Shown piece after piece: positions 35,828 to 45,266 of a stretch of DNA of 64,000 nucleotides. Made by a program: the position numbers and the translations under genes. Where the stretch lies: positions 248,001 through 312,000 of the forward strand of contig JALBYC010000009.1 in assembly GCA_023212645.1 (NCBI GenBank), given 5' to 3'. The DNA comes from Farysia itapuensis. Lineage: Eukaryota; Basidiomycota; Ustilaginomycetes; Ustilaginales; Ustilaginaceae. Numbering within the stretch: position 1 is the stretch's first letter; each line of letters begins with the position of its first letter. The notes beneath the pieces were generated by a model. The model did not search any database. It saw nothing but the letters and a program-made list of their open reading frames with translations, and had not been told where the DNA came from.

Positions 35828-37042
35828 CTAGACAAGTGAGCTTAGTTGGCTGTACAGCCGTGTGCCATCCCCATAGCGTCCAAATTGGAGAGCAAAGTGT
35901 TTGAGTTCAATCAAGGTGGCCTCCGTCATGGACTGTAGGTTGGACTCCATGGTCTGTACCTCTGCCCTAAGGAGCTCGGCTTCGTGCTCGTCATCAACGC
36001 TCGCAGAGATATGACGGCGCAAAGAGCCAAGGTCAGGAGGGAATAGGAGTGCGGAATTGAGCAGACTCGTGACAAAATGGCAGAACGAGCCGACCTGGCG
36101 GGCCATTTTCTCTTCCAGCCGTGCTTCAACCTCTCGTCGGTCAAACGGAGCAAGACCTGCTTCATTGAGGTCGGCGATGATGTTCGACTCTTGCTGCGCC
36201 TCGGACTCTTCCAGGGATGCGATGCTGTTCGATACAAATGCACCCAGGATATGAAGACGAGCAAGATGGGCAACAGTCGTGGTCAGATGTACAGAGGACT
36301 TGCTTTGGTTCAGTGGAGCCGGAGCTGAAGCATCTGATCGCAAAAGACGAGTAATGACATCAAACGACCTCGGAGACGGCGGAAGTCTGCTTAACGCTTC
36401 GCAATACCGCTGCAATGTCTCGCTTGGGCTGGTAGAAGTAGGTGAGTCCAGAAGCTCCCGACAGATGCAAACGACGAGCTCGGTGGTCAAAATCGAATGA
36501 TTGGCCGCAATTAGCACGAGCTGAGCCGGACTAATTGCATCGGTAAGATTGAACAGGGTTGACTTGAGTTTCAAGAGCAGCGAGCGTTGTTCGCCCATGC
36601 TCAAGATCCGCTGCGTGGCTTTGATGAGCAGTTCAGGCGTAGTATCCTTACTCGATGGAAGTTGGGACAGTCCTTGGCACTGGGTCCATAGAGAGGAGAG
36701 GGGCAGTGACGCCAAGCGTTCTAACGTAGCAGAGGACTCAAGAACGATTCGTTGAAGCAGCTTGCACTCTGCGTCGCTTGTCTGTCCAGCTGCATCGAGG
36801 ATAGCACCTCTGAAGGGGTGGAGATCTGCATTGTCCGTCACTGCGCGATAGGGCTGATGACAAATGTACGCTGCGACTATCCTGTGTATCGGGTCGGATC
36901 GCTCGGAGAGCAATATGGGTAGACAAACGTCATACCTTAGTCCGAAGTGGTCGATGGGATCGAGCGAGTCGTGGATCCTAGCAGAGAGTACAGACAGCGA
37001 TAGCTTGTTGTCCACATGCGCAGGCAGGTCGAACCCACCCAT
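35828..37042 (-). CDS. CNOT11-like subunit of the CCR4-NOT deadenylase complex
   Basis: 404 aa, single exon. It resembles animal CNOT11 at low identity but along its length. N-terminal: RIVAAYICHQPYRA, with HPF a few residues later, in place of the animal RLVALYLLWEMYR. C-terminal: SPAQLVLIAANHSILTTEL where animal proteins have TPAKLPDLVENNP, then a helical repeat region, FCHFVTSLLNSALLFPPDL, and ELKHFALQFGRYGDGTRLY near the end. CNOT11 docks with CNOT10 on the NOT1 scaffold in cytoplasmic mRNA decay. It was thought missing from yeast. The call rests on my reading of motif order; a profile search would settle it. Confidence 0.7.
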   Translation of the reverse strand: MGGFDLPAHVDNKLSLSVLSARIHDSLDPIDHFGLRYDVCLPILLSERSDPIHRIVAAYICHQPYRAVTDNADLHPFRGAILDAAGQTSDAECKLLQRIVLESSATLERLASLPLSSLWTQCQGLSQLPSSKDTTPELLIKATQRILSMGEQRSLLLKLKSTLFNLTDAISPAQLVLIAANHSILTTELVVCICRELLDSPTSTSPSETLQRYCEALSRLPPSPRSFDVITRLLRSDASAPAPLNQSKSSVHLTTTVAHLARLHILGAFVSNSIASLEESEAQQESNIIADLNEAGLAPFDRREVEARLEEKMARQVGSFCHFVTSLLNSALLFPPDLGSLRRHISASVDDEHEAELLRAEVQTMESNLQSMTEATLIELKHFALQFGRYGDGTRLYSQLSSLV

Positions 37043-37414
37043 GGGCCGAGTGCGTGCTGTCAGACAACGACGACAAAGCCTTTGACAGCTACAGCTGTGG
37101 AATGTGCAATTTGCCTGGGTGGCCCGGCCAAAATTGAAATTCTCGAAAAATCATATGTTAGAGTCGTCCGGCAACTGAATTTTGCGAATTTGCGAACTTT
37201 GCGGGTTTTGCGGTACACGGCGAGCTGTGCCATAACGTCATGGAGAATATGCTGCAAACCTTAGTCGGCAATCCACTTTCTTCTACCCATGTGCCGGCCT
37301 GACGAACAAACGTGGCTCGGACATAAAGAACGCTCCACTCTGCCTTCTGGAAGAAAGGAGTGCGTATATAACAGTCAGCTTGGTCACTCAATCCTTATCC
37401 TCCAAACCAGCAAC
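37043..37414. other. promoter spacer between the CNOT11-like and first OYE genes
   Basis: This 372-bp gap separates divergent genes. It holds a TATATAA at 37365-37371, listed separately, and a repeated TTTGCG pattern near 37180-37215. No gene is seen in it. Confidence 0.45.
37365..37371 (+). promoter_or_regulatory. TATA box of the first OYE gene
   Basis: TATATAA, 44 bp upstream of the ATG at 37415, implying a very short leader. A strong TATA fits the inducible expression typical of OYE-family genes; that is inference. Confidence 0.5.
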
Positions 37415-38683
37415 ATGACGAACCCCAACCTCCTCTCAGAACCCGTCAAGTTCAACAATGGCCTTCAGGCCTCCAATCGCACGCTCAAGAGTGCAATGAC
37501 CGAGCGCCTGTGCTCTTGGTCCGATGACGACTTCAAAAAGCGTGGCTGGCCCACAGAAGAGTACATTCGACTGTACAAAACATGGGGCGAGGGTCAGATT
37601 GGTACGATCGTTCTAGGCAACATCCCCACTGACGCGCGTTATCCCGAGGCCAAGAAGAATGCCTGCATTGACCCAGCGATTGCCTCCCACGATGAGTATG
37701 TGAAGGCATACAAGCAGGTCGTTGAGGCCGCCAACAAGCACGGCTCGCTCGTCATTGGCCAGCTGACTCATGCCGGTCGCCAGACCTCCAACGAGATCAA
37801 CGAGGTCCCCGTCTCGTCCTCCGATGTCCAGTGCCCGCCAGCTATGGGCATGACATTCAACAAGCCTCGTCCGCTTACCGTCGATGAGATCCATGACATT
37901 GTCAGCCGATTCGGTTTTGCTGCCAAGGTCCTGTACGACGCAGGCGCGAACGGTGCCGAGCTTCACGCAGCACACGGTTACTTGCTCAGCCAGTTCCTCT
38001 CGCCTCGTGTCAACAAACGAACTGACGATTACGGTGGCGATCTTGATGGACGCTCTCGTATCATTTTCGAGATCATCAAGAGCATCAGGAAAGCCGTTCC
38101 TGATGAGAAGTTCATGATTACCATCAAGATCAACTCTGCTGATTTCGCCGATGGCGGCTTCTCGGCTGACGAGTCCTTCACCATGGCAAAACGACTCGAA
38201 GAAGCCGGCGTCACACTCATCGAGCTGTCGGGAGGCACGTACGAGTCACCTGGCTTTGAGCACAAGAAGGAGAGCACAGTCAAGCGTGAGAGCTTCTTCC
38301 TCGAGTTCAGCGATCGCATTCGCCCTCACTTGACTACCGCCCGCCTTGCCGTCACTGGTGGGTTCCGATCGAGCGCAGGCATGACAAAGGCGCTCGAAGA
38401 AAAGTCGTGCGACATTGTCGGACTCGCTCGACCTCTGTGCGGTGAACCTCACCTGTGCAAGGAGCTCATCAATCAGCAAAAGTCCAGCGCAAAGTCCCCT
38501 CACCCGGAATTGCCCAAGCAGATTGAGATTGCTGCATGCGTTGTTCAGCTTCACAACATTGGCGATGGCGTAGAAATCATCGACACTTCCACCGCTGAAG
38601 GTGCCAAGAAGGCTGTCGAGGTCGTCCAGTCTTGGAGCGAGCCTGCTCACGGCGGCGAAAAGGACCAACACCAGAAGGCGTAA
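37415..38683 (+). CDS. NADH:flavin oxidoreductase, Old Yellow Enzyme family
   Basis: FMN-dependent TIM-barrel oxidoreductase of 422 aa. Motifs: QLTHAGRQTSNEIN, the catalytic-site region GAELHAAHGYLLSQFLSP, and RTDDYGGDLDGRSRI, the pattern shared by OYE-like NADH oxidases. An active-site His pair at HAAH binds the phenol or enone carbonyl. The C-terminal phosphate-binding part is TGGFRSSAGM and DIVGLARPL. It likely reduces activated alkenes. It lies in tandem, 186 bp before another family member, which is only distantly similar. The start follows a TATA box by 44 bp. Confidence 0.92.
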   Translation: MTNPNLLSEPVKFNNGLQASNRTLKSAMTERLCSWSDDDFKKRGWPTEEYIRLYKTWGEGQIGTIVLGNIPTDARYPEAKKNACIDPAIASHDEYVKAYKQVVEAANKHGSLVIGQLTHAGRQTSNEINEVPVSSSDVQCPPAMGMTFNKPRPLTVDEIHDIVSRFGFAAKVLYDAGANGAELHAAHGYLLSQFLSPRVNKRTDDYGGDLDGRSRIIFEIIKSIRKAVPDEKFMITIKINSADFADGGFSADESFTMAKRLEEAGVTLIELSGGTYESPGFEHKKESTVKRESFFLEFSDRIRPHLTTARLAVTGGFRSSAGMTKALEEKSCDIVGLARPLCGEPHLCKELINQQKSSAKSPHPELPKQIEIAACVVQLHNIGDGVEIIDTSTAEGAKKAVEVVQSWSEPAHGGEKDQHQKA

Positions 38684-38869
38684 TTACCATAGAATAAGTT
38701 CGCAATAGATTCGTTCGGGAGGATTGATGAGTGATGACTGTGTATGTAGCCGATTAGCCGTGATTCTGGAGAAGAAAACTTCGGGGAAATGACACCGGCT
38801 AAGCAACTAAATTCCGAAGATCAATCGCTATCTATCGCCGTGGTCAGTCTCCACTTGCCACATGCTCGA

Positions 38870-40336
38870 ATGCTCCGTACTGGTATAAGAAGTCTGACTC
38901 TTGGCACCAATCTCAACCTTTCTCGATCATTTCATTCCGCCTCTATCCTGCTCACGATGGGTTCAAACGCAACCGAGATGCAGGCGTCCAACTTTGTTTC
39001 CGGCCTGACTGCACCCCAGACCAAGTCGATTGATGCGCTCAAGATTGGCTCTTTCGCCGCTGTTCGAGAGGGACACCCTCCGCCGGGCACCATGCCCGAC
39101 TCGATTCTACCAGAGGGAGTCAAGAAACCGCTGCTCTTCACGCCGCTCACCATGCCTGTCGCCCGACCCGAGGGTTCTGGCAAGCTGACTTTGAAAAATC
39201 GCGTCGTTGTCTCGCCAATGTGTCAGTACTCTGTCAAGAATGGTCTCCCCTCCCACTACCATCTAGCTCATCTGGGTCAGTTCGCGCTGCACGGCGTGGG
39301 CAGCATCATTGTCGAGGCATCTGCCGTGGTGCCCGAAGGACGGATCACTCCCGAAGACGTAGGCATCTGGTCTGAAGAGCACCGTGACGCACACAAGGCG
39401 CTCGTGTCAGGTCTCAAGTCCTTTACAGATGGCCTCGCTGTCGGCATCCAGCTCGCTCACGCGGGTCGCAAAGCATCCTCTTGGTCGCCTTTCCACCGTG
39501 GTGCTCGCAAAGAAAGGAACTACGTCACCAAGGAAGAAGGCGGTTGGCCACAGGACGTTGTCGCTCCTTCTGCCATTGCCTACGATGAAGGACACTGTCA
39601 GCCCAGAGCTCTTACCACCGCTGAGATCAAGCAACTCGAGGATGCCTTTGTGCAATCGGCTCGATGGTCGTTCGAAGCTGGCTACGACTTCGTGGAGCTG
39701 CATTCAGCTCACGGATACCTTTTCCACAGCTTCCTGTCGCCGTTAACATCTGGTCAGCGCACAGATGAGTATGGTGGCGAGAGTCTCGAGAACCGCACTC
39801 GTATGCTGACCAACGTTGCCAAGCGCATTCGTGACGAGTTCCCAAACAAAGGTCTTTGGGTTCGTGTCAGCTCCACCGACTGGGTGCAAGACGAGAGCAA
39901 GGGCAAATCCTGGGCTCTAGACGAGACCGTAGAACTAGCCAAGAAGCTGCAGGATCTGGGTGTAGACCTAATCGACATGAGCTCTGGCGGCTTGGTTCCT
40001 TTCCAGAAGATTACAGTTGGCCCGGGCTACCAGCTTTTTGGTGCGAAGGCGGTGCGCAAGGCGCTGTCCGGTAAGGAAAACCGTATGCTCGTCGGCGCTG
40101 TCGGCATCATGGAAGGCTCGAAATCAGATGCAAACGCTCACGACGTTGATCAGGCTGGTCTGTTGGCTGAAGAATCGCTTCACACAGACTGTGACGCTGT
40201 TCTCCTCGCTCGCGGCCTGCTCGCAAATCCAAAGTGGGCTGAAGACGCAGCTGCCGCTCTCACTGGCGTTCGATGCGCTGGAAACCCACAGTATCACCGT
40301 GTTCACCCTGCCAAGAAGCCCACCACTACCTATTAA
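38870..40336 (+). CDS. YqjM-type NADPH dehydrogenase (Old Yellow Enzyme family)
   Basis: 488 aa from the ATG at 38870. Motifs place it in the YqjM-like class: VVSPMCQYSVKNGLPSHYHL, HLGQFALHGVG, QLAHAGRKASS, ELHSAHGYLFHSFLSPL and RTDEYGGESLENRTR. The active-site Cys in PMCQYS is the class mark. The N-terminus MLRTGIRSLTLGTNLNLSRSFHSA looks like a mitochondrial presequence; alternative starts are 38789 (27 residues more) and 38957 (MGSNATE, cytosolic form). Both isoforms could exist. It reduces activated C=C bonds with NADPH. It is a different class from the gene just upstream. Confidence 0.9.
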   Translation: MLRTGIRSLTLGTNLNLSRSFHSASILLTMGSNATEMQASNFVSGLTAPQTKSIDALKIGSFAAVREGHPPPGTMPDSILPEGVKKPLLFTPLTMPVARPEGSGKLTLKNRVVVSPMCQYSVKNGLPSHYHLAHLGQFALHGVGSIIVEASAVVPEGRITPEDVGIWSEEHRDAHKALVSGLKSFTDGLAVGIQLAHAGRKASSWSPFHRGARKERNYVTKEEGGWPQDVVAPSAIAYDEGHCQPRALTTAEIKQLEDAFVQSARWSFEAGYDFVELHSAHGYLFHSFLSPLTSGQRTDEYGGESLENRTRMLTNVAKRIRDEFPNKGLWVRVSSTDWVQDESKGKSWALDETVELAKKLQDLGVDLIDMSSGGLVPFQKITVGPGYQLFGAKAVRKALSGKENRMLVGAVGIMEGSKSDANAHDVDQAGLLAEESLHTDCDAVLLARGLLANPKWAEDAAAALTGVRCAGNPQYHRVHPAKKPTTTY

Positions 40337-40382
40337 AGCTTGCTATTCTCGCGCGTGAAAATTTTATAGATGGAACCGCATT

Positions 40383-42215
40383 CTACTGTTGCTGTTGCTG
40401 TAAACGCTCGGACAAAGATCGGGGAGTCATACTAAGAACGACGTGACATGTGGGACAGAATGCCTGGGCAGTGAGCCAGGATACTAAACAGATTTCGTGT
40501 AATTCGTGGCCGCAATCGAGACGGCAAAAATCGCGTTGTTCTGAAGTAAGTGCCGCTTGGGGGACAGCGCCGGAGTTTTGAGCGCTGTTGTCTTCTCTGG
40601 GGTGGTAGGCAGGACGGGTGAGTTCAAAGCAGATTGCGCAGTAGACGTCGTCGTGCGACTTCCACTGGTAGTCTCCCGAGACAGCTGTGGCGACGGCTCT
40701 CGGTTTGTGCACGGATGTGTACGGGTCTTGCCCCTGCATCAAGCGTACACCCCATCGGCGTCGAACGAATTCAAGACACTCGACGGACAAGCGTGCTTTA
40801 GTCCAGACCGTAAAGAGAGCAGACAGCTCTGACCGTAGACTCAGCAGTGCAAGTACCGGCGGCAGCGATGTTGGCGAGAGTGTCGGTAACCGCATGACCA
40901 TGATGCCGTATAGCATGACGCCAACGGCCTTGTCGAAAAAGGCGACAATGGTTTCGAGTAGCCAGCGTGTCGACACGACTACGTGTTGACCCTGCATGCG
41001 TGGCGCACGACGGCGTCGACGAAGGGAGGAAGAAGCAGTACGATAATCGCTGTCATTTGACGCGTTCGGAGACGACGAAGTGGACGATGGGTCAATCGGA
41101 CGCGGATTGTCGGACGACTCCTCGGCGGGCATCTGCAGAGGCGCACTTGGAAGAGCAACGCCTGTGGAACTCGACTCTGCGTTTGGCCCAGCTCTGGGAG
41201 CCTGATCGGGACGCTGAGATGCAGCATCGGCTCGAGGTACAAGGGACGGCATCATCGGTCTTCGTCGAATGCTAGACGGCGGAGGTGGTGGGAGCGCATC
41301 ACGATCAAAAGCAGATCTAATGAATGCCGGCAATGGCAGTAAGTCTATGAGCATGGGAGCATGCGAGGGAGACGGAAGTTTCGTCTGCGCTGGAAGCAAG
41401 CGGGTGAGAGGCGTATCCTGAACCTTGTAAAAGGCGCTCAGCAGAGCTACGAGACAAGCAACTGCTTCGAACATGACGACAAATTTGAGGAAGACGAGAG
41501 CATCGTTGCGCTGCTTATCGTCGTCACCTGAAGCAGTCTCGAATCCGAGCTGAAACCTCCAGATCTCGCATCGAGTCTGCAGCAGCGCTATGATGGAAGG
41601 ATGGCCAACCAGAAGGGTGAGACATGCTAACATGCCGAGGTATACCGCTGGCAGTACATTCGAACGAAAGTGCGACTTGGAACCCATGAGTGACGTCTTG
41701 ACTACACCATCTTCAACTGCCATGCCAGTCAGCCTGATTGTCCAGATGAGATGAAGGGGGAGTATGGCGGGTAAGACAAAAGGATCGATCAGCAGACCCC
41801 AGCTTAGCTTGGGCAGACGGAAGAGAGATCCGGGTGGAGGCTGGGCTTGCTGACTGGGAGACTGCGGATTTGGGACTGGTGCCGGTGATGGTGAAGCCTT
41901 GACTTCTCGCCGCCCAGTTGCAGTGACAGCATTGTTGGCCTCGACTTTGCTGATCGTGTCGGGCGGAGTCGACGACGGACTCACGAAATTTACTGGCGGT
42001 GGAGCGGCAATGACAAGACCGTCTATAATGCTGACGGACCAGCCGTGCGAGGCCGGTTGACTGACGCTAATGTCGTCTCCGGCAGACGAGGTGAGCTGAC
42101 TCGTATTGTAAGGGCTCAGCAGGATGATAAGTAGGAGCAAGCAAAGTCTAGGTCTATAGACACTCTTGCGGAAGTGGTCGACCGTCGAGGCGTTCAGTAC
42201 CATGGCTGAAGGCAT
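40383..42215 (-). CDS. RING-H2 membrane protein (probable E3 ubiquitin ligase)
   Basis: 610 aa from the ATG at 42215, because more upstream Met codons overlap the neighbouring J-protein gene. A signal-like segment (RLCLLLLIILLS) leads into a Pro/Ser-rich lumenal region, then several membrane helices (DPFVLPAILPLHLIWTI, YLGMLACLTLLVG, FLKFVVMFEAVACLVALL), a disordered loop, and more helices (LLETIVAFFDKAVGVMLYG). The C-terminal RING-H2 is CAICFEL, then CRLDCGHELHEICLVSWLTA and CPTC. Similar to Tul1/Dsc-like or HRD1-like ligases in layout, but I do not recognise an orthologue. The tail ends in a run of Gln. Confidence 0.8.
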   Translation of the reverse strand: MPSAMVLNASTVDHFRKSVYRPRLCLLLLIILLSPYNTSQLTSSAGDDISVSQPASHGWSVSIIDGLVIAAPPPVNFVSPSSTPPDTISKVEANNAVTATGRREVKASPSPAPVPNPQSPSQQAQPPPGSLFRLPKLSWGLLIDPFVLPAILPLHLIWTIRLTGMAVEDGVVKTSLMGSKSHFRSNVLPAVYLGMLACLTLLVGHPSIIALLQTRCEIWRFQLGFETASGDDDKQRNDALVFLKFVVMFEAVACLVALLSAFYKVQDTPLTRLLPAQTKLPSPSHAPMLIDLLPLPAFIRSAFDRDALPPPPPSSIRRRPMMPSLVPRADAASQRPDQAPRAGPNAESSSTGVALPSAPLQMPAEESSDNPRPIDPSSTSSSPNASNDSDYRTASSSLRRRRRAPRMQGQHVVVSTRWLLETIVAFFDKAVGVMLYGIMVMRLPTLSPTSLPPVLALLSLRSELSALFTVWTKARLSVECLEFVRRRWGVRLMQGQDPYTSVHKPRAVATAVSGDYQWKSHDDVYCAICFELTRPAYHPREDNSAQNSGAVPQAALTSEQRDFCRLDCGHELHEICLVSWLTAQAFCPTCHVVLSMTPRSLSERLQQQQQ

Positions 42216-42406
42216 ATCGTCACGGCGATTGGCATCATGAGCCGGTGGTAGTACCTGCAACAGGGGTCCACATTTATTAGCTTTCAACCCACCGGATGAT
42301 TTTGAGTGGAGGGGCGGGTATCGAATCGGGTCCTCTAATTTACGATTGATTTCTTGCCGGTGCATCCTCTCACCCACATATTTGCTCTGCGTTGGGGACG
42401 TGCAAC

Positions 42407-43281
42407 ATGCAGATGAGCGAACAGGGTCGACCGTCGACATCGGAGCGTGCTGCGCCTCCGGGCCCGCCTCCCGGTCCGCCCCCTGGGCCCCCACCAGCTC
42501 CGACTGCAAAGCCTCAGCTCTCCACACAAAGTTCACAGACGCTGGCATCACCATCAGAGCCTGCCACAGGTTCCACCAGTAACGATGATGCAGAGCTGCG
42601 AAGGTCACACGCTAGAGACAAGACTGCGCTATTCCAGCAGCTGGAGATCGATCGTATCTTGAGCGCTTTCAAGCTGAATCCATATGATGTGCTCGAGGTG
42701 CCGCTGGAAGCAGACGACAAAGAGATCAACAAAATCTACCGAAGAAAGTCATTGCTCATTCATCCTGACAAAGTCAAACACGGTGAGTATAGCGCGCAAT
42801 GTCTCGAATCGCTTGCGGATGTTGACAGTAGAGCTTATTTGCAGAACGAGCGGTAGAGGCGTTTGATCTTCTCAAGAAAGCTTCATCCCATCTGCTTGAT
42901 GAAGACAAACGCAAAGCACTTGACGAGACAGTCATGGACGCGAGATTGATGGTGCTCAAAGAGCTTAATCTCCCCTTTTCCGTCACGTCCGAAGATGTAC
43001 GCACTCACAATTTGGTCCCAAGCTGGGAAGATCGTATCCGCCGAGCAACAAAGGAACTCATGGTTGACGACGAGCTGCGGAGACGCAAAGCAATTCGCAT
43101 ACAGCATCAAGCTGAAGGTGAAGCGCAGCGCAAGAAAGAAGAAGCAATAGCTGAGCGAAAGCGCAAGTCAGAACAAGACACAGTATGGGAATCTACACGA
43201 GACCATCGCGTGGCTGATTGGAGAACATTTCAGAAGGGCTCCAAGAAGAAGCGCAAGGACGACGCCAACGTTCTCGGATAG
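42407..43281 (+). CDS. DNAJC8-like J-domain protein (spliceosome associated)
   Basis: Two exons, 42407-42782 and 42845-43281, with a 62-nt intron (GTGAGT to GCAG); the junction reads KHERAVEAFDLLKK and gives 270 aa. A proline-rich N-terminus (PPGPPPGPPPGPPP) precedes a J domain with NPYDVLEVPLEADDKEI and LLIHPDKVKH (HPD motif for Hsp70 stimulation). The C-terminal half is charged and helical (RRRKAIRIQHQAEGEAQRKK) and ends with a nuclear-type basic tract (GSKKKRKDD). This order matches DNAJC8/SPF31, which associates with splicing complexes. It starts 191 bp from the divergent RING-H2 gene. Confidence 0.85.
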
Positions 43282-43511
43282 ATGCACGTTTGCGTCCCAC
43301 AGGTCTTGTTGATAGGGAACCGGGGGAGAATGCAACGGGGCTTCGGGGTGTAAAGTGGCCGAAAACGCGTAAAAGGCAGCGCGAGAAAATCACAGATTTA
43401 CATCCCCGTTCTGTTCGCCGGTGGACGTGGGGAGCAGTTCACCGGCTGCACTCGCCGAGCTGCTATAAAGAACGTGTACTGTTTCTGCGCTTCTCCTCCC
43501 CATAGACAAAT

Positions 43512-44873
43512 ATGACAACAGACGAAGGACGAAGCTCGGTGCACGTCGCCAACTCGCTTCTCCTAGCGCTTGCTCGCTCAGGCGTGAGTATCGACATTGA
43601 CAACAATGTCCCATCAATCGCCGCGCAGCACAATCTCGCCTATCGCCGAATGCTCGAGCTCACACAAGAGTCTGGCAAATCAAAGGCTGACGCTCAAGAG
43701 CAGGTCATGGGCGAATTTCAGTCCCTCTTTCGCGACATGACTTCAAATCAGATCATCGTACTCGGAGTCATTACTGGTCTCCAGCAGTCAAAGCCGGAAG
43801 TGGCTGAAAAGCTGCTGCAGCTCGCAGTCAGCGTCGCCAAGCAATTGGCTAGCGGTGCTTTACAAGACGTCAATCTCGACGAAGCGATGAAGCAGCGTCT
43901 CTCGGTCGGACCAGGAGGCTTGACTGGCGATGAAGATTCTCAAAAGCTATTGCAGCAGCTGGCATCCGACGTGCTCACGGTTCAAGTCGGTCTCGAGATG
44001 CTTCCTAATTTGCTGTCTGATGGCAACCTTCATGCACAAACGCTGCCCTCTCAAGCCTACAATCTCGCAGCCACAGTCAAACACGCGCGTCGATTCGTCG
44101 CGCTCTATGAGCTGCTCTCCAAAGGCTCGGTCTCCAGCTCGCGCATCTCGATCAAAATCCCTTCTACAATCCCAGGCTTGCAGGCCATGCGGTACCTTTC
44201 TTCGGCCGGCAAATTGGACGAATCCAAGCTCGGTGGGACAATGCCTGAGGGTCCCATCAAGGTACTGGGTACGGCTGTCTTTGCCGTCGAACAAGGTGTC
44301 GCGGCAGCCCAAGCCGGCGGTGCCAGCTTTGTTTCACCCTACATCAACTCTCTTGCTGGCCATTTCTACGCCGTCGAGCCGCAAACACCTGAAAGCAGTG
44401 AACAAATCGCTTCTGTCGGTAAGAGATCTTCCCCAGAAATCGTTCAGCCTCTGCAACGATGTCTGCTCCGCCTTCGTAAGGATCACCCTGAGATCCACAC
44501 TTTGATGAAGTGCGCCTCCTTCCTGGACCCCCGCGAGGCTGTCGAGCTGTGTGGCTTGGATCAGTTTACTATGGGTGCACCCGTCATTGACGCGCTCGCC
44601 AAGACGTCAATGTCTCCTGAGTATGCTGCTGACATGCAAAAGGCGCAGGAGCAAATTTATCCCGCTTCCGACGACGAAATGAGCAAGTATGGTGCAACGC
44701 AAGCCACCAAGGATGCACAAGAGTTTGGCTACGGTGGCTGGCTCCACGAAGGGTCCGCTTCCTACGCTCAGCTGGACAACATGCTCAAAAACGATGCCCG
44801 ATGTCGCTTCATGCTGTCTGACGCCCTGATGCGCTTCACCGACGCCGAAAAGCAGCTCCGGGAGCTGTTCTAG
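43512..44873 (+). CDS. transaldolase-family class I aldolase
   Basis: 453 aa, single exon. The Schiff-base Lys is K215 in ISIKIPSTIPGLQAM, followed by a helix and strand set with GTAVFAVEQGVAAAQAGG and FVSPYINSLAGHFY, the second half of the transaldolase barrel. The N-terminal 100 residues replace the usual strand order by a helical extension, and the C-terminus is longer than in classical transaldolase (about 330 aa). It probably belongs to the transaldolase/fructose-6-phosphate aldolase superfamily, in a fungal subgroup. Substrates are uncertain; sugar phosphates are likely. Confidence 0.82.
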   Translation: MTTDEGRSSVHVANSLLLALARSGVSIDIDNNVPSIAAQHNLAYRRMLELTQESGKSKADAQEQVMGEFQSLFRDMTSNQIIVLGVITGLQQSKPEVAEKLLQLAVSVAKQLASGALQDVNLDEAMKQRLSVGPGGLTGDEDSQKLLQQLASDVLTVQVGLEMLPNLLSDGNLHAQTLPSQAYNLAATVKHARRFVALYELLSKGSVSSSRISIKIPSTIPGLQAMRYLSSAGKLDESKLGGTMPEGPIKVLGTAVFAVEQGVAAAQAGGASFVSPYINSLAGHFYAVEPQTPESSEQIASVGKRSSPEIVQPLQRCLLRLRKDHPEIHTLMKCASFLDPREAVELCGLDQFTMGAPVIDALAKTSMSPEYAADMQKAQEQIYPASDDEMSKYGATQATKDAQEFGYGGWLHEGSASYAQLDNMLKNDARCRFMLSDALMRFTDAEKQLRELF

Positions 44874-45266
44874 AATCGCATCGGATCTCGTATCAACGAG
44901 TCCAAAAATAGAATAGAGCTTTAACATTGTCCAGTTCAACATTTTCACCATCTCGCTTCGCTGTAAAGTGGCTGACTGTAATATACTACCGTGCATGCTG
45001 ATGAGAGAGAGATACTTGTAGGACGCTACATGTACAGACACGATCGACAGAATTGTAGAAAGCGCTCTTACGAGATTGAGTCGGGGCTTGGAATCAGACA
45101 GATGACGAAGCTGCATTCACATTTTTAGGGGAAATGCCATCCGTCTTTTTGTGCCAGCGGCTATTGTCTCTCCCCTCCTCCATCTTGTCAACTCCTCCCA
45201 GTCCTTGTCCTGCCTGACCCGACCCTGCTTGCGGCTAGCTGGCACAAGTCTTGCAGCTGTTGCGCT
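44874..45266. other. gap between aldolase and UPF0658 genes
   Basis: This 393-bp spacer should hold the 3' UTR of the aldolase gene and the promoter of the next gene. I see no supported gene or repeat. Confidence 0.4.
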
